Source: Nakamurella lactea DSM 19367
Lineage (GTDB): Bacteria > Actinomycetota > Actinomycetes > Mycobacteriales > Nakamurellaceae
Direction of reading: 5' to 3'
Assembly (NCBI RefSeq): GCF_000426645.1
Contig: NZ_AUFT01000012.1
Location: 62,001-126,000 of the forward strand
DNA: 64,000 nucleotides
Both the position numbers and the translations under genes were made by a program. How positions within the stretch are numbered: the stretch's first letter is position 1; each line of letters starts with the position of its first letter. The notes under the pieces are model-generated. The model did no database searches. It was given only the letters and a program-made list of their open reading frames with translations, and was not told where the DNA came from. This document shows positions 17,333 to 26,154 of the stretch, piece after piece.

Positions 17333-18913
17333 TCAGTCCTGCGCGACCGGTGACTCGAGTGCGCTGCTGGCCTCGGTGCCGGTGTGCTGCAACACCCTCA
17401 ACAGCTCGGCCCGATCGGGGGCCGACGGCAGCCCCCAGCCCGACCGGTAGCCGAAGAGCTCGGCCAGCGGGGTGGCGCGGCTCTCGCCATCCATCACCTC
17501 GATGTCGTCGATCGAGATCAGGGCGGGGTGCGGTACTCCGCAGGCCTCGGCGACCTTCACCAGGTCCCGGCGCAGCGCGCGGACATAGTTGGCCAGCCGT
17601 ACCGACTTCAGCTCCGGGTCCAGTCCGTGCTGCAGCCACGGGTCCTGGGTGGCCACTCCGGTCGGGCACCGGTCGGTGTGGCAACGCTGCGCCTGCACGC
17701 AGCCGATCGCCAGCATCGCCTCCCTGGCCACGTTCACCATGTCGCAGCCCAAGGCCATCGCCACTACGGCATTTCGCGGCAGGCCGAGCTTGCCGGAGCC
17801 GATGAACGTCAGCCGGTCCGTCAGCCCGGCCTCGGCGAACTGTCGGTAGACCCGGGCGAAGCCGACCCGGAACGGCAGGGACACGGCGTCGGTGAAGACC
17901 AGGGGAGCGGCGCCGGTGCCGCCCTCGCCGCCGTCGATGGTGACGAAGTCCAGGCCGCGGTCGCCCGGCGTCATCAGCTCGGTCAGCTCCCGCCAGAAGT
18001 CCAGGTCGCCGACCGCCGACTTGATGCCGACCGGCAGACCCGTCGCCTGGGCGAGCAGCTCGGCCCAGTCCAGCAGCCCGTCGACGGTGGAGAACTCGGC
18101 GTGCCGGGACGGGCTGGCGCAGTCCTTGCCGACCTCGATGCCGCGGATGTCGGCGATCTCCTTTGTCACCTTCGCCCCCGGCAACATGCCGCCGAGGCCG
18201 GGTTTGGCGCCCTGGGACAGCTTGATCTCCAACGCCTTCACCGGTGCGGAGGCCACCAGGTCCTTGAGTCGCTCGAGGTCGAACCGGCCGCTCGAGTCGC
18301 GGCAGCCGAAGTAGGCGGTGCCGATCTGGAAGACCAGCTCGCCACCGCTGCGGTGGTACGGCGACAGGGCGCCCTCGCCGGTGTCCTGCAGGCAGCCGGC
18401 CAGCGCCGCGCCCTTGTTCAGCGCGGTCACCGCGGCCGCCGACAGCGACCCGAAGCTCATTCCGGAGATGTTCACGATCGACGCCGGACGGAATGCCCCG
18501 GCCCGGCCCCGTGGGCCGCCGAGCACCTTCGCCGACGGCAGCGCTACGTCCTCACCGCTGTGCTGTCCGGTCGCCGGCCCGACCGGAGACAGCGTGCGGT
18601 GCTTGATGATCGCGTAACCCTGGGTGTGTTCGATGTCCTCGTCGGTGCCGAAGCCGAAGTAGTTGTTCTCCAGCTTCGATGACGCGTAAATCCAGCGCCG
18701 CTGGTCCCGGCTGAACGGTCTCTCGGCGTCGTTGTCGGTGACGATGTACTGGCGCAGTTCGGGCCCGATCGCCTCCAGCAGGTACCGCAGGTGCCCGATC
18801 ACCGGGAAGTTGCGCAGGATGGCGTGTTTGCGCTGGGTCAGGTCGTAGGCGGCCAGCGCCGCGCCGGCGGCGGCCGGCAGCGCGGCGAGCTTCCCCAGGG
18901 TTTTCCAGGCCAT
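17333..18913 (-). CDS. FMN-binding glutamate-synthase-like protein
   Basis: 526 aa. The N-terminus has one membrane-type segment (LAALPAAAGAALAAY), then a domain matching the central FMN-binding part of glutamate synthase large subunit (PF01645): ISGMSFGSLSAAAVTALNKGA, VKALEIKLSQGAKPG, TIDGGEGGTGAAPLVF, and the CxxDRCPTGVATQ motif that in GltB contributes to the iron-sulfur site. There is no glutaminase domain, so it is not a complete GOGAT; the reaction of these stand-alone proteins is unknown. It starts 16 nt after the amidase gene in the same direction and may be co-transcribed with it. Confidence 0.9.
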   Translation of the reverse strand: MAWKTLGKLAALPAAAGAALAAYDLTQRKHAILRNFPVIGHLRYLLEAIGPELRQYIVTDNDAERPFSRDQRRWIYASSKLENNYFGFGTDEDIEHTQGYAIIKHRTLSPVGPATGQHSGEDVALPSAKVLGGPRGRAGAFRPASIVNISGMSFGSLSAAAVTALNKGAALAGCLQDTGEGALSPYHRSGGELVFQIGTAYFGCRDSSGRFDLERLKDLVASAPVKALEIKLSQGAKPGLGGMLPGAKVTKEIADIRGIEVGKDCASPSRHAEFSTVDGLLDWAELLAQATGLPVGIKSAVGDLDFWRELTELMTPGDRGLDFVTIDGGEGGTGAAPLVFTDAVSLPFRVGFARVYRQFAEAGLTDRLTFIGSGKLGLPRNAVVAMALGCDMVNVAREAMLAIGCVQAQRCHTDRCPTGVATQDPWLQHGLDPELKSVRLANYVRALRRDLVKVAEACGVPHPALISIDDIEVMDGESRATPLAELFGYRSGWGLPSAPDRAELLRVLQHTGTEASSALESPVAQD

Positions 18914-18928
18914 GATCAGCGCCGGCCG

Positions 18929-20041
18929 TCAGCCGCCGTTGACCAGGAAAGCGACCACGCCGGCAGCGATGCCAGCGGCGTACTTGTCCTGTCCGGCGGC
19001 CGAGGTCATCGGGCCTGCGTCGGTGGCGCTCTTCATGTTGCCCATCTCCAGCATCACCGTCGGCCGCATCGACAGGTTGAGGCCGCTCAGGTCGCTGCGC
19101 TGCCACAAACCGTTGTCCCCCAGGCTGTTGCTCGGGGTCGAGCCGTCGCCGACCAGCCCGTCCCGGATGTCGGTGGCCAGCCGGTGGGACTCGGCGGCCA
19201 TCGCGGCGCCGGCCGGCGCCCGTTCCGCCGTCATCACATAGAAGCCGTGCACGCTCTCGTGCAGGTCGCCGTCGCCGTGGATGGAGACGACCGCGTCGGC
19301 GTTGTTGTCGTTGCCGACCGCTGCGCGCTCATTGACGCACGGGCCGACGCCGTCGTTGGAGTCGCGGGTCATGATCACCGTGATGCCCTTGGCCTCGAGC
19401 TTCTCCTTGAGCAGCAACGCGGTCTTCCAGTTGAACAGCGACTCGGTGTAGCCGTCCCTGGTCTCGGTGCCGGTGGTGTTGCAGTCCTTCATCTCACCGA
19501 ACCCGGCCGGTACCTGCTGGGTGATGATCTCCGGATGGGCGTTGTTCTGTCCATTGTGCCCCGGATCGATCACCACCACCTTGCGGGTCATCGTGCCGCC
19601 GCTGTTCTGCTTGGTGGACACCGGCGCCTTCGTGGTGCTCGGCGGTTGCGAAGTGGTGCTGTGCTGTGTGGCCGGCGGCTCCGCGGCCTTCGAGGTGGAC
19701 GGCGTGGGGGGCGGGACGGTGACCGTGGTGGTCACGTCGACCGTGGACGATTTCGGCGGCACGGTGGTCGCCCGCTCGCTGGACGTGGCCGTCGTCTTCG
19801 CCGGCGACGACACGGTGGTCGACCGGGTCGCCGAGGAAGCCGACGACGTTCCCGCGGCGGTCTCGTCCAGCCCCGGGACGGTGACCGTCGGTCCGGTGGG
19901 TACCGCGACCACGCTGGACGGCGCCGGCGTTGCGGTCGCCGAAGTCGGATCCGCGGTGCTGGCCGCACCGCAGCCGACAAGCAGCGGCAGCACCGCAACG
20001 GCGACGGCGAGCAGGCTGACGACTGGCTTTCGGGCACGCAT
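18929..20041 (-). CDS. N-acetylmuramoyl-L-alanine amidase, lipoprotein
   Basis: 370 aa. Lipoprotein signal with lipobox LLVGC (Cys24), then a Thr/Ser/Pro-rich spacer to about residue 150. The Amidase_3 catalytic domain follows: zinc ligands in VIDPGHNG (His), GYTESLFNWK (Glu) and SIHGDGD (His), and the late Glu in VMLEMGNM. It cleaves the bond between muramic acid and stem peptide in peptidoglycan. Homologous in content and place (beside ebfC-recR) to mycobacterial Rv3717. Divergent from ebfC. Confidence 0.92.
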   Translation of the reverse strand: MRARKPVVSLLAVAVAVLPLLVGCGAASTADPTSATATPAPSSVVAVPTGPTVTVPGLDETAAGTSSASSATRSTTVSSPAKTTATSSERATTVPPKSSTVDVTTTVTVPPPTPSTSKAAEPPATQHSTTSQPPSTTKAPVSTKQNSGGTMTRKVVVIDPGHNGQNNAHPEIITQQVPAGFGEMKDCNTTGTETRDGYTESLFNWKTALLLKEKLEAKGITVIMTRDSNDGVGPCVNERAAVGNDNNADAVVSIHGDGDLHESVHGFYVMTAERAPAGAAMAAESHRLATDIRDGLVGDGSTPSNSLGDNGLWQRSDLSGLNLSMRPTVMLEMGNMKSATDAGPMTSAAGQDKYAAGIAAGVVAFLVNGG

Positions 20042-20104
20042 GCGTCCACAGTGCCAGCCGGATGCCGATCGGCCGCGTCAACACGTCGGAGAGTCGCGCA
20101 CCAG

Positions 20105-20110
20105 TAGGCT
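20105..20110 (+). promoter_or_regulatory. Possible -10 box TAGGCT for ebfC-recR
   Basis: TAGGCT lies 33 bases before the ebfC ATG in the amidase/ebfC divergent gap (20042-20142). Unlike many neighbours this gene has a proper ribosome binding site (TGAGGAG at 20131), so a short leader is expected. No clear -35. Confidence 0.4.
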
Positions 20111-20142
20111 TGCGCATGCCGTAACCCTCGTGAGGAGACCCG

Positions 20143-20550
20143 ATGCAGCCAGGAATGCCCGATTTGAGCCAGATCGTGCTGAAGGCGCAACAGATGCAGG
20201 AAGCCGTCGAGCGGGCGAAGGATTCGCTGGCCGAGACCGAGATCGCCGGCAGCGCCGGCAGCGGACTGGTGACGGCCGTGGTCAGCGGTGACGGCGAGCT
20301 GCGCTCGGTGACGATCTCACCGGACGCCGTCGATCTCGACGACCTGGAGACCCTCGGCGATCTGGTGGTCGCGGCCGTGCGTGATGCCAGCCGGCAGGCC
20401 AAGGAGCTGGGCGAGCAACTGATGGCCGGCGCCACCGGCGGCTTCGACCTGGAATCGCTGGGCCTCGGCGGGTTCGGTCTGCCGCAGCCGCCGGCGCCGC
20501 CGGGTTCGGCCCGGACGGGTGAGCTGCCCGCAGCCGGACCGGAGGCCTGA
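20143..20550 (+). CDS. ebfC: YbaB/EbfC nucleoid-associated protein
   Basis: 135 aa, dimeric DNA-binding protein of the YbaB/EbfC family, usually encoded with dnaX and recR. Recognised by [20 protein letters not shown] and the alternating beta/helix region ([24 protein letters not shown]). The last 25 residues are Pro/Ala-rich. The ATG at 20143 follows TGAGGAG. The stop is four bases before the recR TTG, so the two are co-translated. Confidence 0.94.
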   Translation: MQPGMPDLSQIVLKAQQMQEAVERAKDSLAETEIAGSAGSGLVTAVVSGDGELRSVTISPDAVDLDDLETLGDLVVAAVRDASRQAKELGEQLMAGATGGFDLESLGLGGFGLPQPPAPPGSARTGELPAAGPEA

Positions 20551-20554
20551 GGCG

Positions 20555-21157
20555 TTGTACGAGGGTCCGGTCCAGGATCTGATCGACGAGCTCGGCCGGC
20601 TACCCGGTATCGGCCCGAAATCGGCCCAGCGCATCGCCTTCCACCTGCTGACGGTCGATCCGGCCGACAACGACCGGTTGCGGGAGGCGCTGCGGCGGGT
20701 CAAGGAGGACGTCAGCTACTGCACGGTCTGCGGCAACGTCGCCGAGGGCGAGCTGTGCCGGGTGTGCGCCGATCCGCGCCGCGACCTGGCGCAGATCTGC
20801 GTGGTCGAGGAGTCCAAGGACGTCGCCGCGATCGAGCGGACCAGGGAGTTCCGCGGCCGCTACCACGTGCTCGGTGGCGCGATCTCACCGATCGACGGGA
20901 TCGGCCCCGACCAGTTGCGGATCGCCGAGCTGCTCAAGCGGATCGCCGAGCCGGGGGTGGCCGAGGTGATCCTGGCGACCGACCCGAACCTGGAGGGTGA
21001 GGCCACCGCCACCTACCTGACCAGGATGTTGCGCACCTTCCCGGACCTGACCGTCAGCCGGTTGGCGTCCGGGCTGCCGGTCGGCGGCGACCTGGAATAC
21101 GCCGACGAGGTGACCCTCGGCCGCGCCTTCGCCGGCCGCCGCATCGTCGACTCCTGA
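20555..21157 (+). CDS. recR: Recombination protein RecR
   Basis: 200 aa, the RecFOR-pathway loading factor. The TTG start at 20555 gives the standard N-terminus [20 protein letters not shown] and lies after GGAGG and TGAGG; an upstream ATG at 20519 would sit inside ebfC. Features in order are the helix-hairpin-helix ([19 protein letters not shown]), the four-cysteine zinc finger (CTVCGN…CRVCADP), the Toprim domain ([16 protein letters not shown]) and the C-terminal Walker-B-like region. Length is normal for the family. Confidence 0.96.
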   Translation: MYEGPVQDLIDELGRLPGIGPKSAQRIAFHLLTVDPADNDRLREALRRVKEDVSYCTVCGNVAEGELCRVCADPRRDLAQICVVEESKDVAAIERTREFRGRYHVLGGAISPIDGIGPDQLRIAELLKRIAEPGVAEVILATDPNLEGEATATYLTRMLRTFPDLTVSRLASGLPVGGDLEYADEVTLGRAFAGRRIVDS

Positions 21158-21187
21158 CCCCCTGCCCAGGCGAGGATCCACCTCGGT

Positions 21188-21250
21188 CGCGAGGACGGAA
21201 TTAGCTCGTTCGTCACTCCCGTCACAAAAGATGGGAAGTTGATCCTCGCG
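21188..21250. repeat. Third palindromic repeat of family A
   Basis: Between the convergent recR and tetR genes, CGCGAGGA (21188-21195) and TCCTCGCG (21243-21250) form eight perfect pairs. The minus strand contains TTTTGTGACGGGAGTGACG, close to the core of the two repeats around the RlaP gene (TTTTGGGACGGGAGTGAAG and TTCTGGGACGGGAGTGACG). Same size and plan, different arm sequence. Confidence 0.65.
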
Positions 21251-21255
21251 CGGGG

Positions 21256-21852
21256 TCAGGACGCCGCGGCCACCAGCCGATCCACCAGCTGACGGGTCAG
21301 CTCCGGGTCGGGGGCCGGCAGTCCGCAGACGGCGGCCAGGTACATGCCGTTCCCGACCTGCAGGATGATCTCGGCAGTCACCGGGTCGTCGACCGACTGC
21401 CGGATCGGTTCCTCCCAGGCCGCGAAGATATCCGCGAACAGCCCGGCCACCCGGTACTCGTCATCGGCGCCCGTGCCCGTGCCCGTGCCCGAACCTGGCC
21501 CCGATTCCTGCCCGGCCGCCGACCCGACCTGGCCGCCCTCGTTGCGGATCCCGGTGATCAACGCGGTGATGAAGCCGCGCTCCTGCTCGTCCCGCGGCGC
21601 CGAGTACTCCAGGAAGGTTCTGACCACGTCGTCCCGTGAGGTCAGCCCGGACAGCTCCGCGGCCACCGCTTGCTTGGTCTGCTCGAGCAACCCGTGGAAC
21701 AGCTCCTGCTTCGACGGGAAGTGATAGAGCAGCCCGCCCTTGGAGACCCCGGCCGCCGCGGCCACGTTCTCCAGGGTGGCGGCATCGGTGCCGCCGCTGG
21801 CGAGCAATCCGCGCAGAGCGGTCAGAATCCGGTCGCGGGTGTCGGTGGCCAT
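21256..21852 (-). CDS. TetR-family transcriptional regulator
   Basis: 198 aa from the ATG at 21852, which follows a TACAGT box by seven bases; an upstream start at 21897 is open but would run through the promoter. The N-terminal helix-turn-helix reads NVAAAAGVSKGGLLYHFPSKQELF. The C-terminal ligand domain contains a low-complexity GSGTGTGTG run. Divergent from an MFS transporter gene, which it most likely represses; the inducer is unknown. Confidence 0.88.
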   Translation of the reverse strand: MATDTRDRILTALRGLLASGGTDAATLENVAAAAGVSKGGLLYHFPSKQELFHGLLEQTKQAVAAELSGLTSRDDVVRTFLEYSAPRDEQERGFITALITGIRNEGGQVGSAAGQESGPGSGTGTGTGADDEYRVAGLFADIFAAWEEPIRQSVDDPVTAEIILQVGNGMYLAAVCGLPAPDPELTRQLVDRLVAAAS

Positions 21853-21858
21853 GCCGTA

Positions 21859-21879
21859 AACTGTACCGGCCGGACGGTT
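21859..21879. promoter_or_regulatory. TetR promoter with possible operator
   Basis: On the minus strand TACAGT (21865-21860) is the -10 box for tetR. The surrounding 21 bases form an imperfect palindrome with ends AACTGT and ACGGTT, a candidate autoregulatory operator facing the MFS gene 70 bases away. Confidence 0.4.
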
Positions 21880-21946
21880 CACCTCCTTCTCGATCAACGA
21901 AGCACTGGGTTTCCGGCCCCAGGACGCTTCGAACGGAGCAATTCCC

Positions 21947-23206
21947 GTGTTCGGCCCCTACCTCCAGGTCCTCCGCCGCCCTGGAGCCGCGCAGTTCTCC
22001 GCCGCCGGTGCGCTGGCCCGGATGCAGATGTCGATGGCCGGCGTCAGCGCTGTCCTGCTGGTGTCCGCGGTCCGCGACTCCTACGCGCTCGCCGGGATCG
22101 TCTCGGCCACGTATGCCGTCTCCGGCGCGCTGGTCGGCCCGCAGATCTCCCGGTTCATCGACGCGCGCGGGCAGCGGAGCATCGTGCCGCGCCAGTTGGC
22201 CGTGCACCTGCCGGCGATGGCGGCGCTCATCGCGCTGGCGGTGTTCACCCCGCTGAACTGGCCGATCGTCGCGATGGCCTTCGTGGCCGGCGCCTCGCAG
22301 CCGAACGTCGGTCCGCTGGTGCGGGCCCGCTGGTCGGCCATGCTCTCCGGCACGCCGCAGCTGCGGACCGCCTTCGCCTGGGAGTCGCTGATCGACGAGG
22401 CAGTCTTCATCGTCGGACCTGTCCTGGCGACCTTCCTTGCACTGCAACTGTTCCCGTCGTCGGCGATCATCGTGGCCACCCTGTTCCTGGCGATCGGGCT
22501 GTTCTTCCTGGTGCGTCAGGTGGGTACCGAACCGGCGCCGTCCGGCAACCTGCGCGGGGTCGGTGGCCGGTCGGCGATCCTGCTCCCCGGCCTCGGCGGC
22601 ATCGTGGCCATCTCGGTGCTGCTGGGCGGCGTCTTCGGCACCCTCGAGGTGGCGACGCTGGCCACCACCAAGGCACTCGGCCAGCCGGGAACGGCCGGCG
22701 GGCTGCTGGCGCTGTATGCCTTCGGTTCGCTGTTGTCCGGGCTGGTGTTCGGCGGGTTGAACCTGAAGGCGTCGTTGCTGCGGCAGTACATCACCGCGCT
22801 GGCCGCGCTGTCGGTGGTGTCGTTGCCGGTGGTGTTCATGGGCTCGGTCTGGCAGCTGGCGATCGGCATGTTCGTCGCCGGCCTGGCCTGCGCCCCGGCG
22901 CTGATCGCCGGAATGTCGCTGGTGGAACGGATCGTGCCGGCGGCCAGGCTCACCGAGTCGATGGGCTGGGTGAGCTCGGGTCTGGCCGTCGGCATCGCGA
23001 TCGCCATGCCCATGGCCGGCTTCATCGCCGATCACTACGCGCCGCACCTGTCGTACCTGGTGCTGTCCGGCTGCGCGATCGGTGCGTTCGTGATCGGGCT
23101 GGCGGTGCTGCGCGCGCTGCGCAGGGCGCAGCCGGCCACCGGGCCGGGCGCGCCGGCGGATCCGGCCGGGGTGGACGAGCCGTTGCTGGAGGGCAGCGCG
23201 GGCTGA
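21947..23206 (+). CDS. MFS transporter
   Basis: 419 aa, about 12 membrane segments, with the MFS-type loop between helices 2 and 3 (VGPQISRFIDARGQRS) and a Pro/Ala-rich cytoplasmic tail. The GTG start at 21947 is the first plausible one after the divergent promoter region. Together with the neighbouring TetR gene it looks like a regulated efflux or uptake unit; substrate not predictable. Confidence 0.88.
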   Translation: MFGPYLQVLRRPGAAQFSAAGALARMQMSMAGVSAVLLVSAVRDSYALAGIVSATYAVSGALVGPQISRFIDARGQRSIVPRQLAVHLPAMAALIALAVFTPLNWPIVAMAFVAGASQPNVGPLVRARWSAMLSGTPQLRTAFAWESLIDEAVFIVGPVLATFLALQLFPSSAIIVATLFLAIGLFFLVRQVGTEPAPSGNLRGVGGRSAILLPGLGGIVAISVLLGGVFGTLEVATLATTKALGQPGTAGGLLALYAFGSLLSGLVFGGLNLKASLLRQYITALAALSVVSLPVVFMGSVWQLAIGMFVAGLACAPALIAGMSLVERIVPAARLTESMGWVSSGLAVGIAIAMPMAGFIADHYAPHLSYLVLSGCAIGAFVIGLAVLRALRRAQPATGPGAPADPAGVDEPLLEGSAG

Positions 23207-23222
23207 CGGCGACCCGCGCCGG

Positions 23223-23810
23223 TCAGGGGACCGGCGCGGTGCCGTCGAGTCTGACGTCAGCCCGTTCCCTGGTCCGGTCGCCGGCGAACATCGCCGCCTC
23301 TTGCAGCGCCCAGCGCTGCCAGTTGGGCCGGTAGGCCTCGCCGTCGCGGGCGATGCCGCGGTCGAACCTGATCGGCTCCGGTGCCTCGACCCACAGCAGC
23401 AGGTCGAGCAATGGCGCCGCTGTCAGGGCGCCGGATCCGACGCCCTCGACGATCAGTACCTGGGCGGCCGGCACCTCGCACCACTCGGCGTACCGGTCGG
23501 CGGTCCAGTCGTACCGGTGATACCGCGCCCGGCGGCCGGCGGCGACCGGCTCCAGCACCCAGCGGAGCAGGTCGCCCGGCAGGTCAGCGAGCCCGTCCCA
23601 GCCGGCCAGCAGGTCGTCGACGTGTATCAGCGCGACACTCCGGTGCCGAGCGGCGACGGCATCGCCGAGCCGATCGGCCAGCGTGGTCTTGCCGGAACCG
23701 GACGGACCGTCGATCGCGACCACTGCGGTCGGTGGGTGCCTCGGGTCGAGCGCGAGGATCGTGTTCGCCACCTCGGTCAGCGACGGATTCGAGCGCGCCG
23801 GGCTGCTCAT
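23223..23810 (-). CDS. Uridine-kinase-like P-loop NTPase
   Basis: 195 aa. Walker A VAIDGPSGSGKTTLADRL lies near residue 27, an aspartate pair (LIHVDDLLAGWDG) follows, then a VLIVEGVGSGA motif, as in small uridine kinase/phosphoribulokinase-like proteins. The true phosphate acceptor is not known. ATG 23810 overlaps the stop of the glycosylase gene (ATGA), so they form an operon. Confidence 0.82.
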   Translation of the reverse strand: MSSPARSNPSLTEVANTILALDPRHPPTAVVAIDGPSGSGKTTLADRLGDAVAARHRSVALIHVDDLLAGWDGLADLPGDLLRWVLEPVAAGRRARYHRYDWTADRYAEWCEVPAAQVLIVEGVGSGALTAAPLLDLLLWVEAPEPIRFDRGIARDGEAYRPNWQRWALQEAAMFAGDRTRERADVRLDGTAPVP

Positions 23811-24637
23811 CGGCCCCGCCGGCGGGTGCGTCGCTGACATCCGGGGCACCAGAACAGGTTGCGGCCGGCCAACTCGGCGATCCGGACCTTGCTGCGGCAG
23901 ACCAGGCACGGCTGACCGGCCCGGCGGTAGACGTAGACCTCGCCGCCGTGGGCGTCGACCCGCGGCGGGCGCCCCATCGCCTCCGGCTCGTGCTCGGGCC
24001 GGACGGTGTCGATCCGCCCGGTCTGCACGCCGTGGCGCATCAACTGTTGCAGATCGGCCCACATCGCCTGCCACTCACCGGGTTTGAGCAGGCGACCTTC
24101 CATCATTGGGTCGATCCGATGCCGATACAGCAGTTCGGCGCGGTAGATGTTGCCGACGCCGGCGGCCACCCGCTGGTCCATCAACAGCGCGGCGATCGGG
24201 GTCCGCGAGCGGGTGATCCGGCGCCAGCCCGCGTCGGGATCCGCATCCGGGCGCAGCGGGTCGGGCCCCAGCCGCGCGGTCAGCGCGTCAACCTCGCCGG
24301 GCGTCAGCAGCTCGCAAGCGGCCGGCCCCCGCAGATCAGCGGTGCTGTGCGGAGCCTCGGTGGTCAACCGCCAGCGAATCGCACCGATCACCGGTGGCGG
24401 GTCACCATCGGTGAAGCCGATCTTGCCGGCCAGGCCCAGATGGACATGCACGATGCGCTCGCCGAACGTCAGGAACAGGTGTTTGCCGTGGGCCTCGGCA
24501 TCGTCCAGCCGTCGGCCGTCGATCAGCAACGATTCGGCGACGAAGCGGCCCTGTGGGCTCGACGAGCGGGTCGGCAACCCGCGGAACCGCTCGGTGAACT
24601 CGGCAGCCAGCCGATGCAGCGTGTGGCCCTCAGGCAT
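23807..24637 (-). CDS. nei: Nei-type (endonuclease VIII) DNA glycosylase
   Basis: 276 aa. The start must be the ATG at 24637, because the catalytic Pro2-Glu3 (MPEGHTLHRLAAEF) must directly follow the initiator. It also contains SPQGRFVAESLLIDGRR, the helix-two-turn-helix region and a C-terminal zinc finger (CLVCRSKVRIAELAGRNLF then CPGC). By its N-terminus it resembles mycobacterial Nei1 (Rv2464c), which excises oxidised pyrimidines and nicks by beta/delta elimination. Confidence 0.92.
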   Translation of the reverse strand: MPEGHTLHRLAAEFTERFRGLPTRSSSPQGRFVAESLLIDGRRLDDAEAHGKHLFLTFGERIVHVHLGLAGKIGFTDGDPPPVIGAIRWRLTTEAPHSTADLRGPAACELLTPGEVDALTARLGPDPLRPDADPDAGWRRITRSRTPIAALLMDQRVAAGVGNIYRAELLYRHRIDPMMEGRLLKPGEWQAMWADLQQLMRHGVQTGRIDTVRPEHEPEAMGRPPRVDAHGGEVYVYRRAGQPCLVCRSKVRIAELAGRNLFWCPGCQRRTRRRGR

Positions 24638-24752
24638 CGGCGCCGCGGGCCGGCCGATGCCGCCGATGAACATGCATCACATCAGTGTCCCGCACCCGCC
24701 GGCCGGGGTCGTCCACGGACCTCCCGGCCCGTCGACAAGATCGCCAGCCGCC

Positions 24753-24758
24753 TACAGT
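24753..24758 (+). promoter_or_regulatory. -10 box TACAGT, leaderless start of the DUF2332 gene
   Basis: TACAGT, six bases, then ATG at 24765. No Shine-Dalgarno sequence. Confidence 0.55.
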
Positions 24759-24764
24759 TCGACT

Positions 24765-25910
24765 ATGGCGGACGGCGCGATGACGAACAATGCAAGGACG
24801 AACGGTGGGGCGACGAACGGCGCCGTGAACGGTGCGGTGCCGGACGGTGTGCGCGGCCTGGTCGGCGCCGGTGACTCGCGGATGGTCGAGCTGTTCCGGC
24901 AGCAGGCACGGGCCTGCGCAGCGCTCGGTTCGCCGCTGTACGGCCGGCTGATCGACCTGGTGGCCGACGATATCGCGGCCGGCGGCCCGGCGGCCGCCGT
25001 GCTGGCCGGCCACCAGGACGACCCGGGGCCGTCGGCGCTCGCCCTGCGGCTGATGGGAACCGCGCACGGCATCGCCCTGGCCGGCGAAGCGCCGGAGCTG
25101 GCGGCGCACTTCCCGAGCTGCGGCGGAGACAGCGACGCCGACCTGGCGTGGCCGGCGCTGCAGGCGTTGTTGCGGGATCAACCGGACCGGTTCCGGGAGG
25201 GCTTGGCGTCGGCGCCGCAGACCAACGAGGTCGGCCGGTCGGCCGCGCTGATCGGCGCCCTGTTGCACGTCGTCGGGCCGGACCCGCTGCCGGTGCGGCT
25301 GTGGGAGATCGGCGCGTCCGGCGGGCTCAACCTGCGGGCCGACCGCTTCCGGTTCGTGGCGGCCGACGGCCCGGTGTGGGGCGTGATGTCGCCGGTCGAG
25401 CTGGATCCGGCCTGGAACGCCCGACCGCCGGATGCCGTCGGTGGACTGCAAGTGATCGAACGGGTCGGCGGTGACCTGAACCCACTGGACCCGTCCACCG
25501 ATGCCGGCGCGATCCGGCTGATGTCGTACGTCTGGCCGGATCAGACGGCGCGGCTGCGGCGGCTGCGCGGCGCGGTGGAGATCGCCAGGGCCTACCCGGC
25601 CCGGCTGGTCCGGTCCGGCGCCGCCGACCTGCTGGACACGCTGGAACTGCAGTCGGGGGCGCTGACAGTCCTCTGGCATTCGGTGACGTGGCAATACCTG
25701 GCCGATGACGAACAACGGCGGGTGCTGGCCCGGATCGAGCAGCTGGGCGCGACGGCGACCGCCGACCAGCCGTTCGTGCACGTGGCCTTCGAACCTCGCC
25801 GGGTCGATGAAGGGCATCCGTTCCTGGTGACCGCGCGGAGCTGGCCGGGTGGCGAGGAAAGGGTGCTGGGCCAGGCCCCGCCGCACGGCATCCCGGTGAC
25901 CTGGGCGTAG
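24765..25910 (+). CDS. DUF2332 protein
   Basis: 381 aa. After a repetitive Asn/Gly/Ala N-terminus (NARTNGGATNGAVNGAV) the protein matches DUF2332, common in actinobacteria and alphaproteobacteria: FRQQARACAALGSPLYGRLI, PQTNEVGRSAALIG, LWEIGASGGLNLRADRF and a late HSVTWQYL. The GASGGLNL segment resembles the S-adenosylmethionine loop of methyltransferases, so a methyltransferase-like fold is possible but unproven. The stop codon TAG at 25908-25910 lies inside an intergenic palindromic repeat (family B). Confidence 0.85.
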   Translation: MADGAMTNNARTNGGATNGAVNGAVPDGVRGLVGAGDSRMVELFRQQARACAALGSPLYGRLIDLVADDIAAGGPAAAVLAGHQDDPGPSALALRLMGTAHGIALAGEAPELAAHFPSCGGDSDADLAWPALQALLRDQPDRFREGLASAPQTNEVGRSAALIGALLHVVGPDPLPVRLWEIGASGGLNLRADRFRFVAADGPVWGVMSPVELDPAWNARPPDAVGGLQVIERVGGDLNPLDPSTDAGAIRLMSYVWPDQTARLRRLRGAVEIARAYPARLVRSGAADLLDTLELQSGALTVLWHSVTWQYLADDEQRRVLARIEQLGATATADQPFVHVAFEPRRVDEGHPFLVTARSWPGGEERVLGQAPPHGIPVTWA

Positions 25911-25971
25911 CGGGGTTGTCCCGGGCGCTGGTGGGACAAGTGCGCTACGGGTGCCGTAGCGGAGTTGTCCC
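25906..25971. repeat. Family B palindromic repeats
   Basis: A half-unit CGTAGCGGGGTTGTCCC (25906-25922) overlaps the end of the DUF2332 gene. A full unit follows at 25933-25971: GGGACAA…GCTACGG / CCGTAGC…TTGTCCC, two stacked seven-base helices. In the remaining gap to 26154 I see only the protease promoter. Confidence 0.85.
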
Positions 25972-26142
25972 GGAGGTCCGATCGACCCCAAGAGACCCGG
26001 TGCAGCGTTGCTCGCATCCTCGGTACTGGCCAAGGCCAGCACCAGTTTCGGTCTGAGCACGGGCACGGCGGAGGTGCACGCCACCCACTTAGGGGTCTGC
26101 CCTGCATGCCGGGTTCGAGATGCAGTAAGTCCGGAGTGGTAC

Positions 26143-26148
26143 TACCTT
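26143..26148 (+). promoter_or_regulatory. -10 box TACCTT, leaderless start of the protease gene
   Basis: TACCTT, six bases, then ATG at 26155; no ribosome binding site. Confidence 0.5.
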
Positions 26149-26154
26149 CGCGCC

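Noticed and set aside
23223-24074. Extended start for the uridine-kinase-like gene
   Set aside because: The extension lies wholly within the Nei-type gene in another frame; the ATG at 23810 with ATGA overlap is better.
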